Of a stretch of DNA of 64,000 nucleotides, positions 10,601 through 21,943 are shown in pieces. The first letter of the stretch is position 1, and every line of letters begins with the position of its first letter. The position numbers were made by a program, and so were the translations under genes. This stretch comes from Xestospongia muta (lineage: Eukaryota > Porifera > Demospongiae > Haplosclerida > Petrosiidae): positions 9,303,156 through 9,367,155 of the forward strand of contig OY848918.1 of assembly GCA_963693285.1 (NCBI GenBank). Direction: 5' to 3'. The notes under the pieces were generated by a model, which ran no database searches, was not told where the DNA came from, and saw only the letters and a program-made list of their open reading frames with translations.

Positions 10601-12526
10601 TAGTTTGATTTTCTCTCCCTGTTTCTGTCTCTCTCTCCCTTCCTCCTTCCCTTCCTGCCTCTATAGAGCTGTCAAACTTGCCAGTCCTAATTTGAATTAT
10701 CTCATAATCATAGGGGCTGCTCTCATGTACATATGTGTCTATTTCTATGTACACTCTTTAATAGTAATGAATATACAGACTGCTTTCTGTAATGTAAGAT
10801 ATAATGCATACATTTTGCCACCAAATTATCAATAACTGAGCCTTTTGAAATTGACACAGACATCACATTTAAAAACTAAATTCCTAATTCCTAATCAGCA
10901 ATGCTTTGTATAATTGTCTTCATCAGGCTTTTATAAAGTTGAAAGTAGACTGATTGGGTCTTTGAAAGATTGTTACTTTTTATAATATTCCTAATACTTT
11001 TTCACACAGACTCGATTTTGGTTATTCTCTTTGGGGTATACTCTTTGTTTCGCTGTCATTCTTTCTAAAACATGGAGAGTTTATTATATTTTTTATAATC
11101 CAACTACTCAAAAGAAGGTTTGTTACTTATTAACCACATGGTGCTCTATAAACTCTCACACTCTCAGGCATTACAAGATTTGGTTTTGTTTGTTGCAGTG
11201 TTAGTTATAGTGGCTATTGATTTGATCATTATTTTAATTGGATCTGTCATTCCTCAGTCACGACTGATAGCTACAAAAACAGAAGACACACAGCATCCAC
11301 AGACAACAACAGTAAGTAATTTCCATATGTTTTATGTTAAGTATTTTGTTATGCTATATACAACCAGCTTTGACCAGCAGAATAGTCTGAAATTTTAAAA
11401 TTTAATTTGATAGTTACAAAGTCATTGGCAGTCAATTATTTTTATATAGTTCATATAACAATATAATAAAGCAATATGAAGCCTAGGACATAATCATATA
11501 TGTTTTAAAACAAACACACACCTATTTCTTGAAAAACAAACTGTAGAAGAAAAAATGTTTGTATGAATTGAAAGAATAATTAAGGATGGTAACTATTAAG
11601 CTATGTTTTTCTTACAGTTAACATTTTTTTGTGTTGTATCTAGACTGATGGTGTCTTTGTAAATAACTTCATCTATGTGTGTGCTCAGAGTGGATCACAA
11701 ATTTGGCTAGCAGTCTCCTTTTCATACAAAGCATTGTTACAACTAGTAGCAATATTTATGGCACTTCATACTCGTCGTATAAAAATTAAAGCTTTGAATG
11801 ACTCAAAAGAAATAGCTGTCATTATCTACATCAACAGTATTATACTTACATTGTTAGCAGTGACACAGTTTGCTCTTGAAACTTACCATGATGTGTATGC
11901 TGCCATGTTTGGACTAACTTTACTGGTAGATTCAACTATGTTCCTAGGACTCATGTTCATTCCAAAGGTAAGACTGATTTCCATACATTAAGTAAACTTG
12001 ATGTACACTAAATTTAAAGCCTCGATTCTATTCCTATTATGTGACTCAATTCTATTCACTAGAATCCGTATTTCATTTATTACATATATTTTTCACAACA
12101 GATGGTTAGTCTATATATTGATCCAAATGGAGAGAATGTTTTTAGTCATTCTCTACCAACAAATCACCCAACACATACTGGACATACTACTACTAATGGA
12201 TATACTAACGAGTCAGCAGAGGAGATTATTAGCACCCTGCAAGCTAGAATAAAAGAATTGGAGTCAAATAAAGTGACTACACAAAAGGTAGGTACATATT
12301 TCAGGACATTGAATCCTGGATATCCTCCTTTAAATCCTATATATCTAAAACTAATCTTAGTAAGGAGGGCCAATTTCCCAAAATGTCAACAATAAAAACT
12401 GTAATCTACTTCATCCCTCCTTATTTTCAATAACAATTTTGTTTCATACATTTAGAGGTGAATGTAATAAATCATTTCTATATTTTATTTTAGAACAAGA
12501 CTGAACAGGAGTTAGTGCCTACATAA
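4620..12526 (+). CDS. Gene B: GABA-B-like metabotropic receptor (class C GPCR), 16 exons, 823 aa
   Basis: Exons: 4620-4856, 5329-5466, 6166-6336, 6426-6536, 6908-6979, 7200-7403, 8728-9012, 9731-9806, 9864-9971, 10428-10575, 10667-10793, 11010-11117, 11168-11311, 11644-11967, 12102-12287, 12494-12526; all GT-AG and in frame. Residues 1-20 are a signal peptide; 25-470 the Venus-flytrap domain; about 486-751 seven helices with ALNDSK (693-698) in the third inner loop; 751-823 a short tail with a coiled coil (IISTLQARIKELES). The exon 1/2 join (DSG-CSQTTSLDAFF) and the segments YVWILPMWY and LASPNLNYL match GABA-B receptors. Predicted role: plasma-membrane receptor signalling through G proteins, probably as a dimer. 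Exon 16 has TAA where C-F read TTA or CTA, removing the last eight residues. A hAT-like element sits 30 bp upstream. Confidence 0.88.
6718..6770 (+). pseudogene. Decayed duplicate of the exon 4 start inside intron 4 (gene B)
   Basis: The run tttaaac..ctttctttt..cccttgag|GTAAC followed by TTGTTCT repeats the acceptor and first codons of true exon 4 (6390-6445). Translation gives VTFVLI then a stop, so it cannot be used as a full exon. The same relic sits in intron 4 of the other genes (for example 22500-22560 in C and 45555-45610 in E), so it predates the array. Confidence 0.55.
8615..8672 (+). repeat. Short tandem repeat TTACTGTCAG in intron 6
   Basis: Three to four copies of a 10 bp unit ttactgtcag lie just before the polypyrimidine tract of exon 7. 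The same repeat is present in C (24436-24490) and E (47485-47540) but is missing in D and F, where the intron was rearranged. Confidence 0.65.
9976..10188. mobile_element. MITE-like insertion in intron 9 of gene B
   Basis: A segment of about 213 bp starting ACTGTAAAA and ending TTTTACAGT, with the inverted match continuing inward (ttggttaattt against its complement). Genes C (25797-26016) and E (48847-49064) carry it at the same place. D and F lack it here but hold a related copy in intron 6. No coding potential; the superfamily is not clear from the ends. Confidence 0.55.
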
Positions 12527-12848
12527 AAAATTGAAGAAAAAGAAATTTTGTTTTAACGCAGTTTGTACTAGTTAATGAATTTATGTATGTAGTGTTTGAA
12601 TGCACTCATATTATAATACATGATACCTGTCACATGTTTTTGTCAACGTACAGTTTCTTGTTAAAATTGAACTTAAACTTAAAAAATAACTTTTGAAATC
12701 ATAATTTTAACGGAATAATTGATAGTACAATCATTATAATTTCCAATCATGCATTATATTGTTACACTAGTTGAAGAAGTTATTGAAATAATATACAAGT
12801 CTTGTTGCAATATGGTAAATTAAAAGTTCAAAATTTATTTCTTAAATT

Positions 12849-13737
12849 ACTTCATTGATAACAACCGATGAAAAATTCCACCTCTTGTATCAACCGATGC
12901 TCAGTGTTCCTCAATAGCTGCATGAAGGTGAACGTCTTATCTCATACCCTCAAGACATATCAATGAGCTGCTGAAACATATACTATTAAACCAAAAATAG
13001 CTATAAGTCTCACTAGGAGTAAAAGCCATCTCATACATGGGAGAATTCCAAATTCATCAATAACATACCGATATTGAAACACTAGGATAATAGCAGAGCC
13101 AATATCAATGTAAATAGTTTGTCGAAACCAAAAGAGTCCTATCAACATTCCATGCATACCAAATGTGCTTGACTACACAAAAATTCAAAAATGCATCAAT
13201 ACATCTGCTGCATGCACCGGTCAGTCAATAGAGATAGTATTAACATGACCCTGTAGGAAATATTGACTATAGGGTCTCTTGATGTCTATATTATAAAACA
13301 ACTAATATGATCTTGATCTGTTGTTAATTGACCAATTAAGTCTATTAAGAGCACAGAGAACATTGATAGAATCAACCATATTATAGCAATTACAAATGCT
13401 TTTAATGGATTTATAAGGATATACTCTAACTTTGGAAAGAGAGGAAAACTCAAGTAATGGACCAACAATTATGATAATACTAACTAAAGGGTGTATTGCC
13501 ATTTAAATCTTTCTCACCATTTTTATAATGGCTAACAAAATTTGATTTCCATAATTTATTAGTAAAAGGATCTGATCCTATTAGAAAAGGAAAGAGTGCA
13601 GCTAACACAGCTAAAATATGAAAAGGTCTTTATAATTCAACTTCTTCGTTTGTATATGGTCCGCCATACTTGTCTTTAGCAAAATCAGTTCTCTTTGGTA
13701 TCTCATTCTCCCAGTATGTAAAGGCACATTTTTACAA
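12849..13737 (-). pseudogene. Decayed POT/SLC15-type peptide transporter fragment (copy 1)
   Basis: Read on the minus strand from 13737 downward, the pieces DFAKDKYGGPYTNEEVE, LAVLAALFPFLIGSDPFTNK, VSIIIIVGPLLEF, then NPLKAFVIAIIWLILSMFS and GMLIGLFWF follow the order of the C-terminal half of proton-coupled oligopeptide transporters: the GPFTxEEVEDVK-like loop, the PLLEF helix start, and the final helix pair. Stops and frame changes interrupt it, for example a stop right after EEVE. The N-terminal helices are absent, so this is a relic. Four further copies follow genes C, D, E and F at equivalent distances, so it was duplicated along with the receptor units. Confidence 0.65.
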
Positions 13738-14899
13738 TACTAGTTTTGGAATGCATACTTGACAATTTTTAGACTGTTCTGTAGGGATTGGTAATAGCAA
13801 AACTTTCAAATCTACAATAAAAGTGAAAATGAAGACACAAAGAAAGAGTGAATAAAGTAAAGGTCATTGTGCTAATTGTTATAGTTCCTACTAAAAGGGA
13901 TATGTCATTTTAACATAAAAATTTGTTATATGAGTTTCATACATGAGTATGACTCTGTATATAATACTGTATATTAACAGGTTGTTGAGTATATGTATTG
14001 AGTTTCAAATATTTATAGACTTGTGACACATTAAAACTAGCTATATGCAAATATTGCTAAGAAACACCATCAGATGTAAGCTTATACACTTAATGTACTA
14101 ACATATATTAACTATTTAGTATATAGCCATATATGAAATTGAATTTATTTAGAAGCTATCTCTGGATAATTAATTCTACAGTGTTATAGATATAATTAGA
14201 GTCATTAGTCTGTGTATGTATATTGTAGATCTATTTAGGCTTCTTATTTACCAATACATAACTAATAAGTGGCTTTAACTAATTGTAACTTTAAGTGTTA
14301 CCACAATAGCATTTGCTTTATTCATTCTCTCTTTGTATCTTCATTTTAGATATTGTCATAAATTTGCTTACATAACTCATATGAATACATGGATTATAGC
14401 ACTAGAAGCCACAATCAGTTCATATATACCATATGCTAATGCAATACCTTGAAAAAGCCCATTGATATCAATAAACAAAGCAGTGTCAATGATGACTAGC
14501 CACACATACCAACTGAAGCTAAAGTTCCACATGAACTGCACTGAAAACTGCTACTTAAACTTTGGAGCAATTTTCCAACCAATACAGATTCCTTTTTGTC
14601 CAAGTATAAAAGCAAAATATAATTCACATATTAAAATAGCTAATTTTTATTATTAAACATAATTATAATAAAATGTGGAGGGTTATTAAAATTAGTCAAT
14701 AGCCCCGCCCAACATAATGTTTACCTTGATACAAACATATGCATACTATATGGTATAAAACAATCTTACCACAATGCTGGCACGATTCACGTGTCAGGCA
14801 AGCTTTAAAGTAGTTTGCTTACACAATAACTCACTTCAGTCTCCAAAGAAACAACTTTTATTTGATTTGTTATATTTAAAATTACCTGGATACTTACAA
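13738..14899. other. Intergenic; one weak minus-strand exon-like piece
   Basis: AT-rich sequence; the part up to about 13943 is shared with the flanks of C-E and the rest is unique here. The only coding hint is a minus-strand segment at 14448-14535, bounded by tgcag and a gtattg donor and reading MWNFSFSWYVWLVIIDTALF, a hydrophobic stretch like a membrane helix. I cannot assign it. A TATA-like GGTATAAAA lies at 14752-14760. Confidence 0.4.
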
Positions 14900-14975
14900 A
14901 TGTCCAAGGATTGGAAGCTGTCTGTTTTGTTACTTCTAGCAATTTTGTTTGTTTGTTCAACTGATCCTACATATG
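14900..14975 (+). CDS. Orphan signal-peptide exon, possible first exon of psi
   Basis: ATG followed by 25 codons (MSKDWKLSVLLLLAILFVCS then TDPTY) and a clean donor at 14976 (gtaagt), ending in phase 1. A short charged start, a leucine-rich core and a small-residue end make a good secretory signal. A TATA-like box lies about 140 bp upstream. No following extracellular exon is found before psi exon 12 at 16421. It could be the first exon of an A-type receptor that lost exons 2-11, or of an unrelated gene. It does not resemble exon 1 of genes B-F. Confidence 0.4.
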
Positions 14976-14999
14976 GTAAGTGTTGATTACCTATATATA

Positions 15000-15055
15000 T
15001 ATACATATACATACATACATACATACATACATATGTACATACATACATACATACA

Positions 15056-15102
<47 letters not shown>

Positions 15103-15138
15103 GTGAAGATTTTATACACTGCAAACTGTAGATAATGA

Positions 15139-15170
<32 letters not shown>

Positions 15171-15175
15171 TAGAA
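15000..15175. repeat. Microsatellites (CATA)n, (AT)n and (AAT)n
   Basis: A long (CATA)n run at about 15003-15083, then (AT)n to 15102, then (AAT)n at 15146-15170. Reading frames across the CATA run on both strands are repeat artefacts. Confidence 0.9.
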
Positions 15176-16420
15176 AGATAATTGACTTTCAGCTGCCTGA
15201 AGGTCAAAAGGGGAGTCCAAAACTGGTCGAGAGAGCGATGATCTTGCTCATCTGATACACATGATGGAGGATCTCAAAAGTGCATAGCCAATGCGACATC
15301 TAATCAGTCCCATTGACTATAAACAATTATAGTAATACAAAATTTTTGACATTCCTTATTGATGTAGTTAGATAAATACTGATAATAGAGAACACAGGAA
15401 CTTCAATTGCATTACATCTAGATAGCCAAAAGAAAATGACTTACTTTAATGTGAAATTAATACTCTCTAGACCCTTGTATTTATTTCTCTCTGCCAGCTA
15501 GCTGAGTTTGTATACCATCTAGGCTTAAAATAATATTGTAGGTTTATGAGTACTAATTTATACTATAATTTATACATCTCTGTATAGACTGTTAATATAA
15601 CAATATGGTGAATAAAAAAATCAACAGCACAATTATATATTCTGGTTTATTGCTATTAACTTGATATGTTGTGATTATTACCTCAGATACATATGAGGGA
15701 CACTCAAATAATTAGCTTCTTCATTTAATAATCAAGCTATGCATAATTGTTATTATTAGATGTCTACAGTAAAAAGATTCTATGGTACCTACATATTGTT
15801 CTAAGTTGTACAATTATATCAACTTATATATGTTAGAGTTTACATAGCCATTTTAAACATATGAAATGTACCTTTCTAGCATGTTACCGCCTTGCACACA
15901 TGTTTTAGACCATACAGTGGATTATATATACATATATACAGATGTGTTTGTTTTCATTGTTTTATTGTATTGTTATACACAACTATCAAGTACAACTAAC
16001 TCCATACATTGACTATTAATGCACATAGCAACTAATGAATTTAATTTACTTGAGCACACAAAATTTGAGAAAATACTTATAAGATTACACCATGATAGCA
16101 TCTTTCTATAACAATGAAGTCATATATACAAAGGTGCCAACTATACATGTATCTGCACTGTAGTTAGTACAATAATAATATATTTTCCAGGAAATAGCAA
16201 ATAGCATGTACACTATTACATGACTATTATTAAACTAAATGTTACTCCAAACTTTCAAGATATAGTGACCAATCTTGGACAGTATTTTATCATATTCTAA
16301 GCTGACACTTAATTAATAAGCATTTTAGGGTTGATGAATAGTTGGTAAAATGATAGTTCTTATATTACGTGTTTGTTATTTTATGAACTTATAATTGACC
16401 CTGTATCAACACACCTACAG
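15176..16420. other. Intergenic stretch without recognised features
   Basis: AT-rich sequence between the simple repeats and psi exon 12. I find no trace of receptor exons 2-11, no long open frame and no clear transposon ends. If psi arose by deletion, the lost exons should have lain here. Confidence 0.5.
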
Positions 16421-17568
16421 ATTCAATTCTTTTTGTTCACTTTGAGATACACTCTTTGTTTTGCTGTCATTCTTTCTAAAACATGGAGAATTTATTATAT
16501 CTTTTATAATCCAACTACTCAAAAGAAGGTTTGTTACTTATAATTAGATACACGATGCTCTCTCTCTCTCTCTCTCTCAGGCATTAAAAGATAGGATTTT
16601 GTTTGTCCTAGTATTAGATCTAGTGGCTATTGTTTTAACAATTATACTGACTGGATCTGTCATTCCTCAGTCACCACTGATAGCTACAAAAAAAAGACAC
16701 TCAGCATTCAAGGACAACAGTAAGTAATTCTCTAGTATGAACATATGCTAGTCACATGAGCTCCTGGTCCTGTTCTTATAATTTATTTGTCTTCCATAAC
16801 ATATAACTATTATAAATATTGAACATAACTTACCCTGTATCACCATAAATAGTTTCTTCTATACTACATTTAGGCTGAAGGTGTCTTTGTAAATAGCTAC
16901 ATCTACGTGTGTGCTCAGAGTGGATCACAAATTTGGCTAGCAATCTCTTTTACATACAAAGCATTGCTACAACTAGTAGCAATATTTATGGCATTTCATA
17001 CTCGTCGTATTAAAGTCAAAGCTCTCAATGACTCAAAGGAAATAGCTGTCATTATCTACATCAACAGTATTATACTTACATTGTTAGCAGTGACACAGTT
17101 TGCTCTTGAAACTTATGATGATGTATATACTGCCATGTTTGGACTAGCTCTACTGGTAGACGCTACTCTATTCTTAGGTCTTGTGTTCATTCCAAAGGTA
17201 AGACTCATCTTCATTTTTAAGTAGATTTGATCTCATTTCAAATTGCTTATTACTTAACATAAACTAAATATCATACATTACCTTGTTATTTATCACATAC
17301 ATTTTATCTTTATAGATGGTTAGTCTATATCTCGATCCAACTGGGGAGAAAATCTTTAGTCATTCCTTGCCAACTAATCACCAAACGCATACCATGATTA
17401 ATGATGGCTCACTTGAGGAAACTATCAGTGGTTTACGAGTTAAAATAAGAGAATTGGAATCTAAGCTAGTTACACAAGAGGTTGGTGTATCATGTCAGTA
17501 GATTTAATAATTCATATTTCATTTCCAAATTCTAGAACCATGATCAGAATGTCACTGAGCATGAGTAG
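16421..17568 (+). pseudogene. psi: truncated, frameshifted A-type GABA-B-like receptor (exons 12-16)
   Basis: Segments matching gene A: 16421-16528 (exon 12, TM3), 16581-16719 (exon 13, TM4), 16874-17197 (exon 14, TM5-TM7), 17316-17480 (exon 15), 17536-17568 (exon 16). Exon 13 is two bases shorter than in gene A within an A-rich stretch near 16686-16697, so the spliced frame meets TGA at 16876-16878, right after exon 14 begins. Exons 1-11 are missing upstream. Exon 14 itself is still open and very close to gene A, so the damage is recent. The frameshift lies in a homopolymer-like run and should be checked against reads, but the missing 5' half alone supports a non-functional copy. Confidence 0.8.
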
Positions 17569-20335
17569 ATATGTTATGGAAAAGCACTTGTAAACTGTTG
17601 ATAAGAGATAATTATAATTATGTAAATATTCATATGTTTGTACTTTTTAAAATATGTAAACCCATCCCTACAAATTTCAGAATGTTTGTGTCAAAACAAT
17701 TGTTGTATAAATTATATTATCTTTAAAAGTTATAATTTTATATTTCAAAAACTGATTGTAACAAAACTGACAGTTGAATAAGTCATTAATATGTATACAT
17801 CACTAGCAAGTCTATCTTACTTTGTACTTGTAATCTTGTTTGCTTTCACTATATTAACTGTTTGTGTATTTATCTTCTCTATCAACTGAAACTGAAGGTA
17901 CTCCTAGATAGCTGCACAATAATTAAGCTCATTATCTTGTACCATCAACACACATTGAAGTCCTGGTAGAAATAAAAACCATGTAATATTACAATGAAGT
18001 ACATTGTGTTATAGAAGTTTCAAGAGCTTGTTACGACATTCTCTGTGTTAGTTACGTAAAACTATTTATTAAAATAATACGAAAACATGTAATCGTTTGT
18101 CATGTTTGAAGATGATATAGCAAAAGATAAAACAATGAGATATGAACATACACACATACTATATGGTCCAAAACATCTTAATGAAGGGTTTGCGTGAGAG
18201 ACAAAAAACACAATAAATCTAATATTACAAGTAGATAAACCAATTTCTAGTGTGACACTTAGAAATCTAAGTCGGTTATGATGAGGGGTGATTCATGCCA
18301 AAATTAATCAATATTCCTTGAACTACTTTTATACTTTTCCTAGACACCATTCCAAACATTCTTAAACTCTAAAATGTAGTACTAAGAGTATCTTCTACCA
18401 ACTCTGCTCAATTTTAGCACAATCACCTCTCCTATAGATTATTGAAAATAATCAAATTTAAAGGATTTTAATCAGTTGTATTAGTTTTCAGTAGACAGTC
18501 TGACCCATCCCACAAAGCCATGTGGTTTATTAATATTATTATTGTAGAACAAACCACATCATCCTTTAAGCAATCTCCTATTTCAAAGACATACATAACA
18601 CAGACCTACCACCTGTTGCTGACTATCACTTTGTTATAATAACATTGTACTTTCACCTCAGTGGTCTTTTCAATTGGGTTCATACTGCTCAACTAAACAA
18701 TGTCAAAGGTCATTCAAACAAGGTTAATAAGTAACATAGCTAGCCTCAAAAGTACAAATTCCTAAAAAGTAATTTTTATTTATACTATCTATACATAAGA
18801 AGATTGCTTATTGATATATTATACACATCATTAGTTCAGCATGATCATCTTTGAACCAAATCGAATTTGAAGAATCACAGTTATTGCAATAAAACTTTTC
18901 AAAAAATGCTTGAACTTATGTACAAGCTAAGCTACAATTTCTGTAGAGTGCATTGTTTACTATCCAGGGAGACTACTACTCTGTAACAACTTTGATACAC
19001 AGATACCTGCCCACAATATAGCTATCAAAACAAGGATACAAACATGTGGCATTATTGTATTTACAAATCATGGGCTTAGAATTACATCATTTCATACAGG
19101 ATGCTTTTAACAGTCACAGAAGGGAAAAGTATGGTCAATCAATAACATAATTATGTCAACAGAATTAATGTGAATAGATAGCTGGTGTTTGCTAAATGAA
19201 AGTTTACTTTATACCTGGCAAATACAACGTGTAAATCTTATAGTTACAAATTAGCTAACCATAAGACTGTTAGGGTCTGTAACAGTGAACAGTAAGAGAG
19301 ATAATAAATTAACTAATGACCAATAAAGATGAATGTAAAAGGAGCTAAATTTAGATGATAATGAGTACAGTAAAGACTGTTATTGATCTTTAAGTCATTT
19401 CATATTGTAATTGTTTAGTATTTAACTATTGGTACTTGCTGTTAACAATCATGTTTAATATAGGGTTTAGATTAAGTATATGGCACCAGTGTCATACCTA
19501 CAGTAACAACAGTGCATTGGTTTGAGGATTAGACTGAATAAAGCACATTAATATAAATAAATAAAAAAGCAGCATATCTAAACACACAATAGTCAATAAA
19601 TCTGGTACCAAAATCAAGCAATCCTCTCTTGTGACTAACTTCCTTTAACAAAAAGGAAGTACATTAAACAGTTGGTCAAACAATAACACCAATTATTAAA
19701 TTAGCATAGTTATTAAACTAGCAGTTATTGAGCTAGTAGTTATTAAACTAGTACAGTTATTAAATTAGCAGTTATTGAGCTAGTACTTATTAAACTAGTA
19801 TAGTTATTAAATTATTATAATTATAGTTATTGAACTTGTTATGGCTGAACTGATTTATAGAGTTAGTGTAAATTACCCAATAGACACAACATATCATAAT
19901 AGATACCATTTAGATGATTAAACAAGATTTACACTTTACAATGCTCAAACAAAACAGAAAAGAATGGAGTGTTGTTGCTGAGTCATTACTTCTATAGTTA
20001 CGTACATATACATACATACTGTGTTCTCTACCTGTCTAGCAATTGTGAACAATATCTTCTCTATGGCTAATACATTAATAGCATATTGTCCTGTAACATA
20101 ATAAAAACATTAAAAATCATAAATAACATATCTACCTTAAGGTAGATGGGCTTTTATAAATAAAAGTGGCAGTTAGAAAACTTAGAGAAAACAACATGTA
20201 TTTCCATGGGTTAACTCCTTTCGTTAACACTGTAGGGGAGAATTAAACAACTCCGTATACTTGAACCATCAACACTAATCTAGGTGATTATCGAGTGGGC
20301 GAGATCATAACTATAGCTGAGTAGTGTGCCTACGA
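17569..20335. repeat. 3' flank of psi, duplicate of 968-3855
   Basis: Near-identical second copy of the flank that follows gene A. Differences are point changes and small indels, plus a shorter minisatellite (about 19692-19835). It ends at the tgcctacgag site, which here is uninterrupted, whereas the first copy has the hAT-like insertion. No convincing gene seen. Confidence 0.8.
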
Positions 20336-20365
20336 GTCCTTTCATTTTCCAAGTAATAGTTAACT
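20285..20365 (+). promoter_or_regulatory. Uninterrupted 5' flank and leader of gene C
   Basis: The last 30 bp before the ATG (tcctttcattttccaagtaa onward) are the same in all five complete genes, so this is probably the shared 5' leader. Upstream of cctacgag, gene C keeps the empty-site version, while B has the hAT-like element and D-F have transposon-derived sequence. No TATA box is evident. An in-frame TAA lies upstream of the ATG, which supports the chosen start. Confidence 0.35.
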
Positions 20366-21897
20366 ATGTATTCTTGTCTCGTTAGTTGTCTGTTCTACTC
20401 CCTGCTCCATCTCTCTGTTGGTACTCACAGCAGTAATGATGCCAAGTTTCCTCTCCACTTTGCATATATTACGACAAAGACTGGAGACTTCGTTGCTAGT
20501 GGAGGTATACCAATTGTTGATATGGCACTACAGATAATCAATGAACGAGACGACATTTTACAGAATTATACTCTAAACTATACAGATATATTGGATTCTG
20601 GAGTAAGTGTACTGTATATAGGAACAACACTATCACAGAAAAAAAAACGTATCACTCTGACGACCAATATATACATATATATATAATGTGACTATTTGCA
20701 GCAATCCTGATAAATTTACAGTTATAGCTGCTACATGTGTGAAATTATCTCAACAAGAAAAGCGAGATGTAACAACTTTGTACTCCCATGTATACATACC
20801 TGTATAGTAATAGAATATAAATGTATGATGTTACCATTTGGTAGATTAATACCTTGCATATTCAAAAATATAGACCACTTCATACGATATAACATCATAA
20901 ATTCTAATCTATTAAGGAGAGAACACTAATCAAATTGTTTGTAGTGTTCACTTGCTTCTTATCATAATTTTACTATAAATAATTATGTTAATGATTGTAT
21001 ATCTACCCCTATTTTTCCTTTGTAGCAGTTTGTGTCGACAATATTTCCATGTATAGTATTTGTTTTCTTACTCACACAGTGTAGTCAAACTATCTCTTTG
21101 GATGCTTTCTTTGAACTATTTCAAAGTAACACAACTTACGTGACGTTGATTGGCTGTGGTTGCTCCACAGCAACTATACCTGTAGCAGAAATCAGCCACT
21201 ACTGGAATATACCACAGGTAAAAAGAAGCAACTATAAATATATAAAACAACAGGTAACTTTAAACAAGTATGCATTTCTAAGTTGATTTTGAAATTTAGA
21301 CCCAAACAAAGGAATTCTCATTTTGATTAAATACATAGATTGACATCAATATAATTTCACTTTCATTGTGTCAAAGAGAAATAGTGTAATGTCAATTCTT
21401 GGAAGGTTCATAGACTTATTAGAGCATACCTTAACTGAGTGATCTGTAAGGAATTATAAACTAATGATGTCAGAAACAGTTTACTTTTTCAGTGTTGTAT
21501 TCAAGTTAACAGGGAAGGAATATAGGACCCAGCAAAATTGTCCAAGCATCAGACCTAGCCCAAGTGGGACAGTCCAAGTCTTGGGCAAAAAATTATTGCT
21601 TAATGTTTAAGACTTAGGGAGAGAGATCAGTTTTATAATATCTGAGTCTAGGACTGTCATACTGGGCTTCTGTGGAAAAAAGATGCACTTATACTATTTA
21701 TTCTACATACTGCTGATCAAATCAGTTTATTTACATTCTACTGATTCACTATGGCAACAAAATGACCACTCAGAGTATCATGCAACAGGATAGTTTAATT
21801 ATACTTTAATATGTGATATAGACCTCTAGTTATATGTTATCACAATAATAAAATTTTGTTGGTAAACTAAAATATTTAACCATACAATATGCAAACA

Positions 21898-21943
<46 letters not shown>

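Noticed and set aside
10563..10754. Minus-strand 63-aa frame repeated opposite exon 11 in B, C, E and F
   Set aside because: It is the antisense shadow of exon 11 plus its polypyrimidine tract; the repetitive charged part (GREGGRERETETGRE) is the CT-rich tract read backwards.
14836..15131. Frames rich in Tyr, Met, Cys and Val, or Tyr, Ile, His and Thr, near 15000
   Set aside because: Translations of the CATA/GTAT microsatellite.
20640..20660. Programmed frameshift at the A-run after exon 1
   Set aside because: The run lies downstream of a strong gtaagt donor that fits homology, its length varies between copies, and the sequence beyond it is broken in C and by a transposon in E.
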